From: Dipteris shenzhenensis
Taxonomy: Eukaryota > Polypodiophyta > Polypodiopsida > Gleicheniales
Length of the DNA: 64,000 bases
Assembly: GCA_047967505.1 (NCBI GenBank)
Contig: CM106538.1
Direction: 5' to 3' (one strand)
Below the pieces are notes generated by a model. That model had not been told where the DNA came from, did not search any database, and worked only from the letters and a program-made list of their open reading frames with translations. Positions 1 to 10,071 of this stretch are shown one piece after another (within the stretch, counting starts at the first letter, position 1; each line of letters opens with the position of its first letter). A program made the position numbers and the translations under genes.

Positions 1-233
1 ACATTAGCAGCATCATGCTTGCTAATAACCCAGTTTATCATGCTAGAACAAAGCACATTGAGGTGCATTATCACTTTGTGAGAGAGAAGGTTCTAGCTGG
101 TGAGATTGATCTTGTCTATGTCAGCACTGAGGAGCAGGTGGCTGATATTTTTACAAAGGCATTGGGTACCGAGAAGCTTCGCAGATTTAGGAGCTTGCTT
201 GGTGTACGTGAGATGGATTTGAGCTTGAGGGGG
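1..233 (+). pseudogene. Ty1/copia pol C-terminal end (RNase H), cut by the window edge
   Basis: This is the last part of a copia polyprotein. The frame reads the typical end of the copia RNase H domain, with the ARTKHIEVHYHFVREKV stretch followed by VADIFTKALG near residue 45. These are the conserved closing motifs of the family. Only the end is inside the window, so completeness of the element cannot be judged. The reading frame runs across the polypurine tract into the LTR, as is usual when the pol stop lies at or inside the LTR. Family assignment is by recognition of these motifs. Confidence 0.9.
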
Positions 234-235
234 AG

Positions 236-533
236 TGTTGAGATATCAAGCTCTACCCCCGATATATCTCCTGGATGACTATCATTTATGTCACCGCCTA
301 TGTTAGTTGTACTCGTGGTGTAGTTAGACTACCACGTATGTTTTTGGTTTGGGTTCACATATGAACCACGTATTCTAGGTTTTGACATATAGGGTATTTC
401 CCTCTTCTATTGTATTGTTGTTGTGTGCAAAAGTGAAGAAAGGCTTCACCCTCCAACCTTGTGTCCTCTCTCTTTTGTGTGTTGTGAAGAAAGCTGAACT
501 TGAGTCTCCTATCTCTCTCCCTTATTCTTTACA
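236..533 (+). repeat. 3' LTR of the copia element
   Basis: A purine tract (ttgagggggag) ends at 235 and a typical LTR start TGTTGAGATA follows at once. The proposed end is TTTACA at 533, giving a TG..CA unit of 298 bp. The end is supported by repeat E, which begins at the very next base and is also found without this LTR at 34 kb. The 5' LTR lies outside the window, so LTR identity cannot be measured. Confidence 0.75.
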
Positions 534-648
534 CTCCTCTTACTTCTCTTGGCTCTGCAAACCCCCCAATTAATTTCTACCCTAACTTATCCAGATCTAT
601 TTTCCTTCTTAATATATATATAGATGTGTGTATTTATACATATATTAA

Positions 649-700
<52 letters not shown>

Positions 701-1396
701 AATGAAAACTCAAATTAAAACCCTCTTTTTTCTCTTTTTGTCCTTCTTTACCCCTTTTAAAAAATGTATTTCCTATTCAAAACACCCTTGTTTTCAAATT
801 TTCCTATATTAATTTTTTAAATTAGTTATTTTGTCCTAATTTATCATTCCTTTACTCCCCCCTTCTTATTAGATACAGGGTACCTTTACTTTGATGGACA
901 AATGAGACTAGGTGCCTGCTTTAATGATATTTGGCGGAATGGTAAAAGATGACTAGCATGACCAAGTATTTGGTTGGGGTAATCTTGTAGCTTTGATGGC
1001 TAATTATTCCATATCATAATGCTTTGCAATATATGGTAGTAACTCGGGGGTTGAGCATGAACATAATGTCGCTAAGATTGAAAGACCTTAGAGAATGTGT
1101 AATCTTAATACTTGGGTTTAGACAATATCATCTTCTTCTATGCTACTCTTTAATTATCTTCTAAACCCCCATCGTATATAAATTTAGACCATATAGTTAT
1201 GTTTTATTTCTTTTAACTCTTGCAAATTTTGTTAACCCCTGCAGTATATTTTGATTATAATGTGGTTATAAAAAGAAACTACTAATGGGTTATAAAGTTT
1301 AAAAATTTGGCCTCAAGGCTGCCTAAGGTTCAAATGGATAAGAACGTTAGTCAAAGAGATAACATACACTTATGAAGAAGCTCATGCATACCTAGG
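534..1396 (-). repeat. Dispersed repeat E, copy 1 (inverted relative to copy 2)
   Basis: This 860-bp segment is the reverse complement of 34,083-34,938. Long stretches match, for example the atgcatacctagg end, the aaaccccc/ggggtttag block and the tract around the microsatellite. Both copies start at cctagg and end in an agaagtaagaggag block. An in-place (CT)n tract (about 652-698) is replaced in copy 2 by mixed (CA)n(GA)n. No protein is recognisable. The segment could be a non-autonomous element or part of a larger one; no terminal structure decides this. Confidence 0.8.
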
Positions 1397-1849
1397 CATT
1401 AGGGGAGAATTGTGGTCTCCAAAGGGCCCCCAATTAGTGTTTCCTAATTTCAAGGGATTACTGAGGTATTTGAGGTGTACCAATGGGAGTGCTCCTTTTT
1501 GTGGGGCAATGCCATGTTGAGGTGGAGGGTGGGCAGACCTACAAACAACCCCTATTGGCTACTCCTCTTACATTGGGGACCACTCAAACCATCCCCCCCC
1601 CCTCAACCCATGCTTGACCCTTCTCCCATATGTACCTCCCCCAAACAAACCTACAAGTCATTCAAGAGGCAGTGGACCCTTCTAGGTGAATTTTCCCCCC
1701 CTCTCAGCTTGTTACAGGCTTGCCCCCTCCTCTTCTCTAGTCCAGCTCCATTCTCCCTCCATTTTTCAAATGTGGGAACTCATTTGGCATCTTCTTTGCC
1801 CCCTCCTACTCTAGTCCACTGTGTTTCTCCCTCTCCAACACCTCCTATA

Positions 1850-2083
1850 GCAGCTACTCATTCTCTCTCCATTGCTAGCTACCCCACCTCCTACAGCAGC
1901 AGCTGCTCATCCCCCTTTGCTCTTTCTTCCTCCATTCCTAGCTATAGTACCTCTTGTAGTGGATGCTCATCCCCCTCTACTCTTTCTCCCTCCATTCCTA
2001 GCTACAACACCTCCTGGAATAATTGCTCATCCCCCTCTACTCTTTCTCCCTCCATTCCTAGCTATAGAACCTCTTGGAGCTTC
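1850..2083 (+). repeat. 60-bp minisatellite, about four units, open in two frames
   Basis: Four units of about 60 bp contain tgctcatccccctctactc and ctccctccattcctagcta blocks. Because 60 is divisible by three, a 20-residue proline/leucine-rich repeat (AHPPLLFLPPFLA) stays open and is followed by a non-repetitive tail ending DEASFEDYAF at 2216. The surrounding 1,475-2,216 region is open in two frames for the same reason. A coding role is possible but unsupported, since no upstream ATG or domain is convincing. Confidence 0.6.
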
Positions 2084-2230
2084 CATGCAAGCACTGTGGC
2101 AAGAACAACATAATGAGAAGTTTTGCAGAGCCAAAGCAAAGACAGAAAATGTGAATCTACTTTCAGTTGATGAGCCTCCACAAGATGAGGCATCCTTTGA
2201 AGATTATGCATTTTAAAACATCTCTATGTA

Positions 2231-2591
2231 TGCTCCAGATCTCTCTTTTTATGTCAAGGTACTCAGCCTGGATAGTCCTCCAAAATGAATGAAATAAACT
2301 ATTGTGTTTTTGTGTGTTTTGTAAACACCTCTGGTCACCTTATGATGTAGGCCATGTGTATGTTTTACTCCATGGTACCTCCTGCAGACATTGTGTGCAT
2401 GTACATGCAGGGGAGATAACCATTGGAAGGTCTTTTTGTATCCCCTTTTGTTTACCTTACACCCATGGGAACCCTTGCTAGGATGAGAACCTAGCCATAT
2501 ATTTATCCTTGACCACCATGAGATGGCATGAGAAACTATGAGACTAGATGTATCCTTGACATAGCCTGAGGCATTCCCTTGAGGGGGGGTT
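2231..2591 (+). mobile_element. 3' internal remnant of an LTR element with polypurine tract
   Basis: No coding domain is visible here. A block near 2,255-2,300 (ggatagtcctccaaaatgaatg) recurs in altered form at about 59,300-59,390, so the sequence is repeated. The stretch ends in a purine tract (gaggggggg, 2581-2589) directly before an LTR start. That makes it the 3' untranslated end of a retrotransposon whose pol is missing. Confidence 0.5.
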
Positions 2592-2888
2592 TGTTGGGAT
2601 ATATCAAGGTGTATGCCTCAGGCACACCTTATGTTTCTATGTGTGAGTGCTAGAGGCACAGTTAGGTGCCCACAAGCACAGTTAGGTGGTGGAGAGCCAC
2701 ATAGGATGATTGAGAGAATCTAGGAGCAGATTGAGGAGATGATTGTGGAGCTCTGAAGTCATCAGTGATGTCTGTGAGCATGTATGAGGTGCCTACTTAA
2801 GGACCTCACTCTTCTTCATTCTACAAGCAAGTAATGCAAGTATTCTGAGTTTGTGTCCACTCTTTCCTTTCCTTTCAGCTTACCAACA
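2592..2888 (+). repeat. LTR of a second retrotransposon family
   Basis: The unit starts TGTTGGGATAT and ends TACCAACA, so it has TGTTGG/CCAACA terminal inverted repeats, and it follows a purine tract. It is 297 bp, close to the length of the 236-533 LTR but of different sequence. A promoter-like or R-region signal is not clear. No primer binding site follows it, which fits a 3' LTR. Confidence 0.7.
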
Positions 2889-2896
2889 GACCATAC

Positions 2897-4155
2897 ATGT
2901 ACTCTGTGTCCCACAGGAGCAAAAATGCACTAGGTGAATCGGTGCCTTGCACCTATAGTTTGAATGATTGGATAGTCATGAGAGGATCTGCCAAGGGTCC
3001 ACATAAGCTTCCCAAGAGGAAAAGATGTGATCTTTTGCATGAATGGAAGGGCCGCATCATGAAGTTCAAGCTTGGGAAGAAAGGATTGCTTGCAAAGGTG
3101 CAACACATCTACATGGGGAAGGACATGCGCCTTCATTTGTCAAGCAATCAATCGACAATACCATCGCATTGTAAGTCTGCATTTTGTGTAAGACTTTGAA
3201 GTGTAATGAGTCAGCTTGAAATTGTATTTTGAAATAGAAGCAGTGTAATGAGTTAGTTTGAAATTGTATTTTGAAATAGCACTTGTGCATAGCAGATGTA
3301 TTTCCTTCAGAATTTGAGGAGTGGGAACCAGTCGAGTGCTTCTTAGGTAAGTTTACTACCATTCATGAGGATTTAGGAAGGCAAATGCATGCTGGAGAGA
3401 AGCCCTCTGCTTTGAAATAGAGAAATATCTATTGGTATAATGCCAAGTACATTACTCCAAGGATGGCATCAGGCTATGGCCATCTTCAATGCATTGCAAC
3501 ACCACAACTTGAAGACATGGATTGCAGCATGGTGGACACAAGAACAATGCAATCATATAAGGAAAAGATTGCAAAGGATGTGGACATGGCCATGAAGTTT
3601 ACATTTGGCTCTAAATGGGTAAGGTTGTCTTGGTTTATGCCTCTGCACATTTTTGCTTCTTGTTTTCATAATATCCAGATGCACAGAACAAAAACCATGT
3701 GGTCATGCAAGTGCCTACATGAGAATGCCCTTGAGGAATTGCTTGGGGTGAATTGGGGAAGTAGGTCAGGTGAACAAAAGGGTGATCTGTTTCAATGCCA
3801 TGTATGTAAGGACAATGTGGTTATCAAGTACCACATCTCCTACCAAATGTTATATTTTGCTTTCCAATATAGGTGCTGTAAGAAAACAGGTGGCAATTGG
3901 CTCCCCCTTGACTCTAACGATGATGATAATACAGGGGTAAGTTTATGTATTAGTTCTCATTTAGGAGATGTCAAGAATGTGACTGTCACATCACAGTGGA
4001 CTCTCAGGGACGTGTGGGAACACCTATTGGTCATGGAGGATGGCATGTATGAGTCCTTTCACTTTACCTTAAATGGTGAAAAGGTAGGAAAGCATGTAGA
4101 GAAGCTCATGCATAGTGCCACTTTTATCCCTCTTGCAATATTGAAGATTGTCTAG
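2897..4155 (+). CDS. Unrecognised multi-exon gene, probably transposon-derived
   Basis: Two open stretches (2897-3199 and 3463-4155) are separated by a part containing two copies of a roughly 50-bp repeat (3,195-3,285). The first encodes a basic peptide with PKRKRCDLLHEWKGRI. The second contains a Cys/His cluster (CHVCKDNVVIKYH) and ends in QWTLRDVWEHLL..FHFTLNG. Short GT-AG introns can be drawn, for example 3618-3678 and 3937-3964, and removing them keeps the reading sensible. I do not recognise the family. The location beside an LTR end and among repeats suggests a mobile-element gene or a captured fragment rather than a host locus. Confidence 0.4.
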
Positions 4156-4388
4156 AAAATGTGGGGTGGAACAATTGTGGATTTTGACATTTTCCAATTA
4201 ATAGTGGTGCGATTAATTTTGATGTTTTGAATGGTTTTGTTTCATGTCAATGTCAAGTTTTTTCTAAAAAATTTATAATTCTTTTTATTTTTTATATTTA
4301 GAACATTTGGGTATATATATGTTATAAAGTTACTTTAGTTTTAAAGTTTCACTATCATAGCCATAGTTCTCCTAGCTACCAAACTACC

Positions 4389-5782
4389 ATGGATTCTGCT
4401 AGGTCTGCCTTCCACGATTTCATCTCTTATACTCCATTAATTGATAGAGAGGAGGAGTTATTTCCAGTCTTTGATAAGAGCATAGATGTCCTAGGCACCT
4501 ACTTGGGAGCCCGAGACGATTTTGAAGACCTCATCAAGTACATGCAAGACTACATCGTGAGTTTTGCATATCAATTTGATGAATCTACAAAAAGATGGGT
4601 CCTAATTGATTATTTGAAGTACTTGTTCAATCAAGAACCTAGGTTCGTGAAGCGTTTAGATCGCTTTCGAGCCCAGCTCACACCCCTAGGCTTTAGGGAG
4701 TGGACACTGATGACCTCCTAGCATGTGGAGTCATCAAAAACATAGGAAATAGGTTCCTATCTTGGGAAATGACCTTTATTTTCCTTCTCTAGGAGGGACA
4801 AATGGAAGAGAAGGCCTCGACCTCAAGCCTTGCCCTTTTAGATCTTCTTATTTCTGTAGATGAGCCCAACATCTACAATGAAGAGCCCATAGATAAAGAA
4901 GCTGAGGAGTGGGAAGCTACATTGGCCCTGGAAGTGCTCCAGCGACCTCCTGAACCCCATTCTACTTCTCAAATTCCATCCACCTCAGGCACCACCTCTG
5001 TTGACCCCGCAACAATGATATGGTTTCTTGCTCCCCTTCTTGTCGATGGAGAACAATACCCCTTTCTCCATGACATAGAGGTTATGTTTGGTCTCTGGGA
5101 GGATGAAGCTCTTGGTATCCTATGTGGATATGAGGTGGACATGACTATGTAAGAACTTGGGTTTTTGGGAGCAGATGATTCAATAGAAGAGGTTCTTGCT
5201 TTAACACTAGCCCAAATCAAAGATGGAGAGACATCAATCTACTCCACCTACCTGATGTTCCAAAAGAAGCCTCCACATCTCACTCCAGACAACAGGAGGC
5301 CTCTGGATCCATCCTCATTAACAAAGAGGAAGGGATTGAGCATGATGACTCCATAGTGGTAAGAAACTGTGAGCTTTGAATTTCTTCTCTCTTGGTATAC
5401 TTTTGCTTTAATGGAATCCTAATGTAATGTTGGACTATTGCAGGAGGCATTTGAGGTCAACCTATTCTCATCTCGGCAACGCCTTGTTCGCAGTAGCTTC
5501 GGCTGAGATCACTCACTGGCACATTCCCTTGGCCAATCAAAAGGGTGCTTTGTGGTTATCCACAAAAAGTTTTCTCCACATGGCACTGATGACCTCTTGA
5601 AATGCAAGGCCTTGTCAAGAGTGATTGGTCATGTTGACATCAATCGCAATATTGACAAGGTCATTTTGGTGAACCGCATGGCTGCCCTCAATGCCTTTGG
5701 AACCAATTTCCAAGGTATGGCATTGATGGTGGTAGCCATGTCCCTGGCCAGCAACGACAATAGCGTTGACTCTATCGAATAG
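4389..5782 (+). pseudogene. Unrecognised multi-exon gene, acidic, with in-frame stops
   Basis: The start ATG at 4389 sits in a good context (accATGG). The first exon encodes an acidic, helical-looking stretch (HDFISYTPLIDREEELFPVF, LGTYLGARDDFEDLIKYMQDY). A second part (4802-5152) is acidic and proline-rich. A third begins after a clear 3' splice site at 5443 (attgcag) and reads RQRLVRSSFG, a TGA at arginine-compatible CGA, then DHSLAH and KALSRVIGHVDINRN. It ends with a TAG near 5780. No domain is recognised. It converges tail-to-tail on the H3-like gene and may belong to the same mobile unit, but that is inference. Confidence 0.4.
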
Positions 5783-6077
5783 GTTTAGAGCTAGAAGTTT
5801 ATTTGGGAATTCAAAGCCCGATGTTCTCAGTGTTTTAGAGAAGAAAGGCTCTAAAGCCTTATTGTATAAAAATTTTATTTTATATGAATATAGCTATACT
5901 TTTTATACAGTGCCCCATTTTGTGTTCTTTTACAAAATTTATTTTATACTGTCATTGTATTTTGTAACTTTAATTGTTGTTGGCATTAATATTTTCATTC
6001 ACTATTCTGTTCAAAAGCATGCGATCAGATAAAAATTTGCGCTATAATGGTAATTTTTGAGCAATCCAGTAAGAATC

Positions 6078-6284
6078 TCACCGCACGGCAGAAGGCAAAT
6101 GTGTTCGGCATCACGCGGGGAGCCCAAAAATGGTAAAACCCACTATGCCGTGTATGGGGCTTGTTTGACCAAGATGGGGACTATTTGACCAAGTCAAACA
6201 GGCCCCATATGTGCCATAGTGGGTTTTACCATTTTTGGGCTCCCTGCACGATGCTGAACACATTTGCCTTCTGTCGCATGGTGA
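6078..6284. mobile_element. Foldback MITE, about 207 bp
   Basis: The whole segment is one inverted repeat. The arm from 6078 (tcaccgcacggcagaaggca) is mirrored by the arm ending at 6284 (ggtga). Arms are over 90 bp with scattered mismatches and only a short centre near 6,175-6,190. The matching agcccaaaaatggtaaaacc blocks are identical in both arms. Transcription would give a long hairpin. No target duplication is convincing, so the superfamily is open. Confidence 0.8.
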
Positions 6285-6466
6285 AAAAACATCATTTGAC
6301 CACTCAAATTCACATTGAACTTGCATAAAGTGATGGAAAGCATCATGTAACATGTATAATAACATGGGAACAGTAATAGAACATAAAGATATCTTTTATT
6401 CATTGGCCTCAAAGGCCAGAGATTTACAAACTGATTCAAGTTACACCAAATGAACCCAAACAACAT

Positions 6467-7582
6467 CTAGGGTCTAAGGGAGGGATCGGAGCGGATGCTC
6501 TTGGTGAGTGCAAGGTCCTTGTCCATCATTGTTACTCTTTTGCCATGGATAGCACATAAGTTCGAATCTTCAAAAAGACCTACTGTCATTTGCTCTGTTG
6601 CCTCCTAAATTGCTCCCATAGCGCCTGAAGTGAAGTGCACATCACTCTTGTAATGCTGTGCTATTTCACGTACAACACGCTGGAAGGGTGCACGGGGAAT
6701 GAGATTGTCCACAGTGGTTTGGAACTTGCGGATCTCCTAAAGTGCCTTGACGCCTAATTTTTTGTGCCTCTTAATCTTTGGGGGACCCTGCACTGGCCTT
6801 TGGACATGGCTCCATGGCCGCTTGTCTGCTTTGAACTTCTTTTGCCTCTCCTCCCTTTGCAACCACCTCTTCAGACTCCTTTTCTGTGTATGGTGGGTCA
6901 TTCGAGGTGGCTTCTCGCGCCTAGGGGTCTGCTTTGTCCTTGGTCTCTTTTCCTTTTCACGAGGCTATGAGACAGTAGGCTGAGGATCTTGCTCAACTCG
7001 TACTAGAGGCTCCTCATATCTGATCATCTCGAGGCATAGAGGGTTGATGGTGCTCTTCCGTGCGGTCTGCTTGGTTGGAGGATTGGGTCCAAGGTTCATT
7101 ATATCTGCAAGCCCACCAAATACTTCCTCTTGTTGTGGCCCCTATAATCTCTCCATCTCCTCTCTTTGCCTTTCTTGCTCCCCTTATTCGTCTAAATGCT
7201 CCACGCCAGGACCCCACAGAGGAGGGAGGGGCAATTGATCAGGATTGACTAGGCTATTTTGCCCCTCTTGGGAGACCTCTCTACTTCCACGGTTACTTGT
7301 GTGGAAGGACTGAGAGGACCCCTGATCGTGCTTGGATCCTTCATTGTGCTGGGATTCCTCATGGTGCTGAGATCCCTGGGATCCCCCATGAGAGTCGGAT
7401 GGTGGGGACTCATGTTGCTTAGGCTCCGGATGATGAGAACCGCCTTCAGATCCCTGGTGATCATTGCGCTCTTGGCCACTAGGGCTTGCAGTGTGTTCGG
7501 AGGCCATGGCATTTTGAGGAGGACAATGGGTAGCATCTAAATGGCGTACAGTGGGTCTAGCAGTTTGTTTAACTCGTGCCAT
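6467..7582 (-). pseudogene. Histone H3-like protein with a very long tail holding three H3-tail motifs
   Basis: A single frame of 371 codons runs from ATG at 7582 to TAG at 6467 with no frameshift. It is broken by TAA at 7184 and TAG at 7142, 6965, 6737 and 6605, each where glutamine fits. Residues about 279-365 are an H3 histone fold: EIRKFQ (alphaN), [11 protein letters not shown] (alpha1), then [18 protein letters not shown] (alpha2 to alpha3), and MMDKDLAL. Loop 1 has canonical H3 length, without the extension typical of plant CENH3. The first 270 residues replace the usual 40-residue tail and contain MARVKQTARP at the start, TKQTARKST at 170-178 (an exact match to H3 residues 3-11) and RTKQTPRR at 215-222. 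A His/Ser/Gln-rich stretch lies between. In H3 these residues carry the K4 and K9 modification sites. TATA and telo-box elements lie just upstream. It is either a decayed H3 variant gene or a mobile-element gene carrying H3; function is unknown. Confidence 0.85.
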
Positions 7583-7596
7583 ATAAATGAGGGATT

Positions 7597-7666
7597 TTAG
7601 GGTTTTGAAGTGGTTTATATAGTCTTTTTTAAAGAACTTTAGGTTTTTTCTTTTAAATTAGGGTTT
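7597..7666 (-). promoter_or_regulatory. TATA box and two telo-boxes upstream of the H3-like gene
   Basis: On the minus strand TATATAAA (plus 7614-7621) lies about 32 bp before the ATG. AAACCCTAA telo-boxes lie at 7597-7605 and 7658-7666, on either side of it. Telo-boxes are known from plant translation and histone-type promoters. The spacing predicts an unusually short leader. Activity is inferred from motif only. Confidence 0.5.
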
Positions 7667-9375
7667 TTTGAGTGCACCTCCTCCCCCCCTAGTGTTTTGT
7701 TGCCAGTTCGGTAATACTTAATCTTCACCACCCTCCCTCCCAACCCACTCACCCCTCTGCCCTGCCATGTCGCACATGCAATTATGCAATTTTCAAACAA
7801 ATTTGTGAATTTTGGAAATCTATAATTGACTCAAAATAGTGTTAACTTTATTCATCAAACATTTTACTTTTGGGGCTCTCTTAGGACCCAACACCTCCCC
7901 TATCTGACTCTACGTTGCAACCAAAGTGCAACCCCTTGGCTCCCTATTGAGGACTTCCAAGTAGCACATCTCTTTGTCTTCTTGACATGTTGAACTACTT
8001 TTACGAGACTCGAGACCTCTACCTTATCGTGCTTGAGAGTCCTGGCCTCTAGACATCTATAAAACCAATCGAACATTTCATGTAGTGCATTGCTTCACGC
8101 GATACGACCCCCATGCCTTGTATTCTTGAAGTATGCTGCCTTTGCTCTATAGTGTGATTTTTCCATTCCTTGAGTATTCCAAATGGACAGAGGGCCCATT
8201 GCTCCACAAACCATGGTGCATGTGCATAAAGAATATGCTGTAAAGAAAAACATTATATTAGAAACATAAACTGACTCAAGTTTAAAGCACAAAATTTCAA
8301 CCTAAGGAGGATTACCATGTAATGTGTAATATGTGACTCCCCCCATGCTTCTACCATCAATGATATGAATTCTCCCAATGCTGTCCTGAATCTCTCATAA
8401 TAAAGCTCATCTGTTTGACCTTGTCTAAGCAACTTTATAAATGCATCAAGCTTTTTGTCCACAGTTTTTCTCTCAAAGTAGCAATTCGTAGATGTGAAGC
8501 TTGATTTGTGGTGCACTCACACAAATCTTTCCAGTACTCCCAACCTAGGGTACTTTGAGCCAATGTATGTTTTTGTTTATCAGCATTGTGTTTGGACAAG
8601 AACCTCCTTGCCTTTCCTCCACCCATGGACACTTTTGTAGGAAGATTTTGTGTCTTTCTTGATTGTTTCTTGTCCTGCTTAAGCTTCACATTGCCTCCGT
8701 CAAGTCCCATTGGTGAGAGTAGTTCTTCAGCTTTTGCAATGCATTGTGCAGATACTTGCTGTGGCCTCAAATTCCAAGCATAAACTAGATGGAGATAGAG
8801 TAACTTATCAAGTATATGCAGTTTAGCATGCAAAGTACACACGTGTACCTGCTCCAGTGGAATTGGTAGAATGGGGTCCCACTTAGGATCCTTTTTATGA
8901 TGATCAGGGGCTACACTTTGGTTGCAAGAAAGGATGCCATTTTCCCACTGTCGGCTTTCCTTTTGCATCTTCTGAGAGTGGGTGCAATACAAGCATGTCC
9001 ATTTTGCATATGCATTTGTATCACAACCATACAAGCACTTGAGGGTCTTCAAATCACCAGCTAGATGCCATTCAACTTGAAACGTTCCATGCCCATCCAC
9101 AATTAATGTTTGCCCTGCCTCTTATCTTCGAATAATCAACGGGATGCTGGTTCTCTCCAAAATCCACTTCAATGTCTCGTGGCACTCCTTTGGGGTCTCA
9201 AAGGTTGCAAGCCACCATATGTCCTTCTCAGATTGGACTGAGCAAAACACAAGGCGTCGTTCATAATATAAATGCTCACCCTCTCTAGCTTGTGCTCTTT
9301 TACCAACTGAGCTTCATCCATATTTATAACAAATACTAGCTTGCCATCTGTACAATGAAAGAGAAATTCACATTA

Positions 9376-10071
9376 GAAAAAAAGGGAGCTCATTTTGGGG
9401 CCTTTTAGAAGAGAGAGAAAATAGGCTCTCAACCAATCAGGAGTGGGCCAACGTAACATTGAAAATTCAACAAAAGAAGATGAAAATAAGAAAAAGAAAT
9501 AGTACTATATGTTCGTAGAAGCATGTCACATTAATGAGGTGATCTAATTTGAATCTTTAAAAAATTTATTTTATGTACAGAATTTGGTGATTCTGACACC
9601 GTAGACGTGTCCGGAACGGACCAAAATCCCAAGAACGGCACTGGAAACATTGGAATCGGACATCTGGAGACCCGAAAACGGCCAAAAAAGGCCGAAAAAC
9701 GCGATTTGCAGGCCCGAAAACGGCCAAAAAAGGCCGAAAAACGCGATTTGCACGTTTTTTTGCAAATCACATTTTTCGGCCTTTTTTGGCCGTTTTTGGG
9801 CCTCCGAATGTCCGATTCCAGCATTTCCAGTGCTGTTCTTGGGGTTTTGGGCTGTTCTGGACGTGTCTGCAGTGTCAGAATCACCAAATTCTGCACAGAA
9901 AAGTGTTGCTCTTATATGAACATTGAATGTAAAGCATGTGAAAGAATATATTTATTCCTTTTCACACTGACATTTCTCATGCAAGTATCCATATTTTCTT
10001 GCTTTTGTAGAGAGAGAAAAGAGAAAATAGTGAATTTCTTACAGGGCCCCAAAATGAGCTCCCTTTTTTCC
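9376..10071. mobile_element. TIR element inserted in the minus-strand gene, TA at both ends
   Basis: Termini are near-perfect inverted repeats of about 27 bp (gaaaaaaagggagctcattt at the left, mirrored by aaatgagctcccttttttcc at the right). A TA dinucleotide stands immediately outside each end. The 696-bp interior has no transposase. Size and TA flanks fit a non-autonomous Tc1/mariner-like element, though the terminal bases do not match the classic Stowaway end. It separates two exons of the surrounding gene, so it probably entered an intron. Confidence 0.65.
9577..9894. repeat. Large palindrome nested in the TIR element
   Basis: Arms begin with cagaatttggtg (9578) and end with caccaaattctg (9893) and pair over most of their length around a centre near 9,755. 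The left arm carries two tandem copies of a roughly 41-bp unit (gaaaacggccaaaaaaggcc) while the right arm has one, so the duplication arose after the palindrome. Open frames here on both strands are only shadows of this repeat. A transcript would form a hairpin of over 130 bp per arm, a good small-RNA precursor shape. Confidence 0.8.

Noticed and set aside
6467-7582. Classifying the H3-like gene as centromeric CENH3
   Set aside because: Loop 1 has canonical length and the [15 protein letters not shown] segments are close to ordinary H3; a long tail alone is not enough.
7184-7582. Treating the 133-codon frame as a separate small protein
   Set aside because: The frame continues in phase beyond the TAA into the histone fold, so it is the tail of a larger protein.
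9531-9919. Frames rich in RPKNGQKRPKN or FFGRFRA repeats
   Set aside because: They are both strands of the palindrome and its 41-bp duplication.
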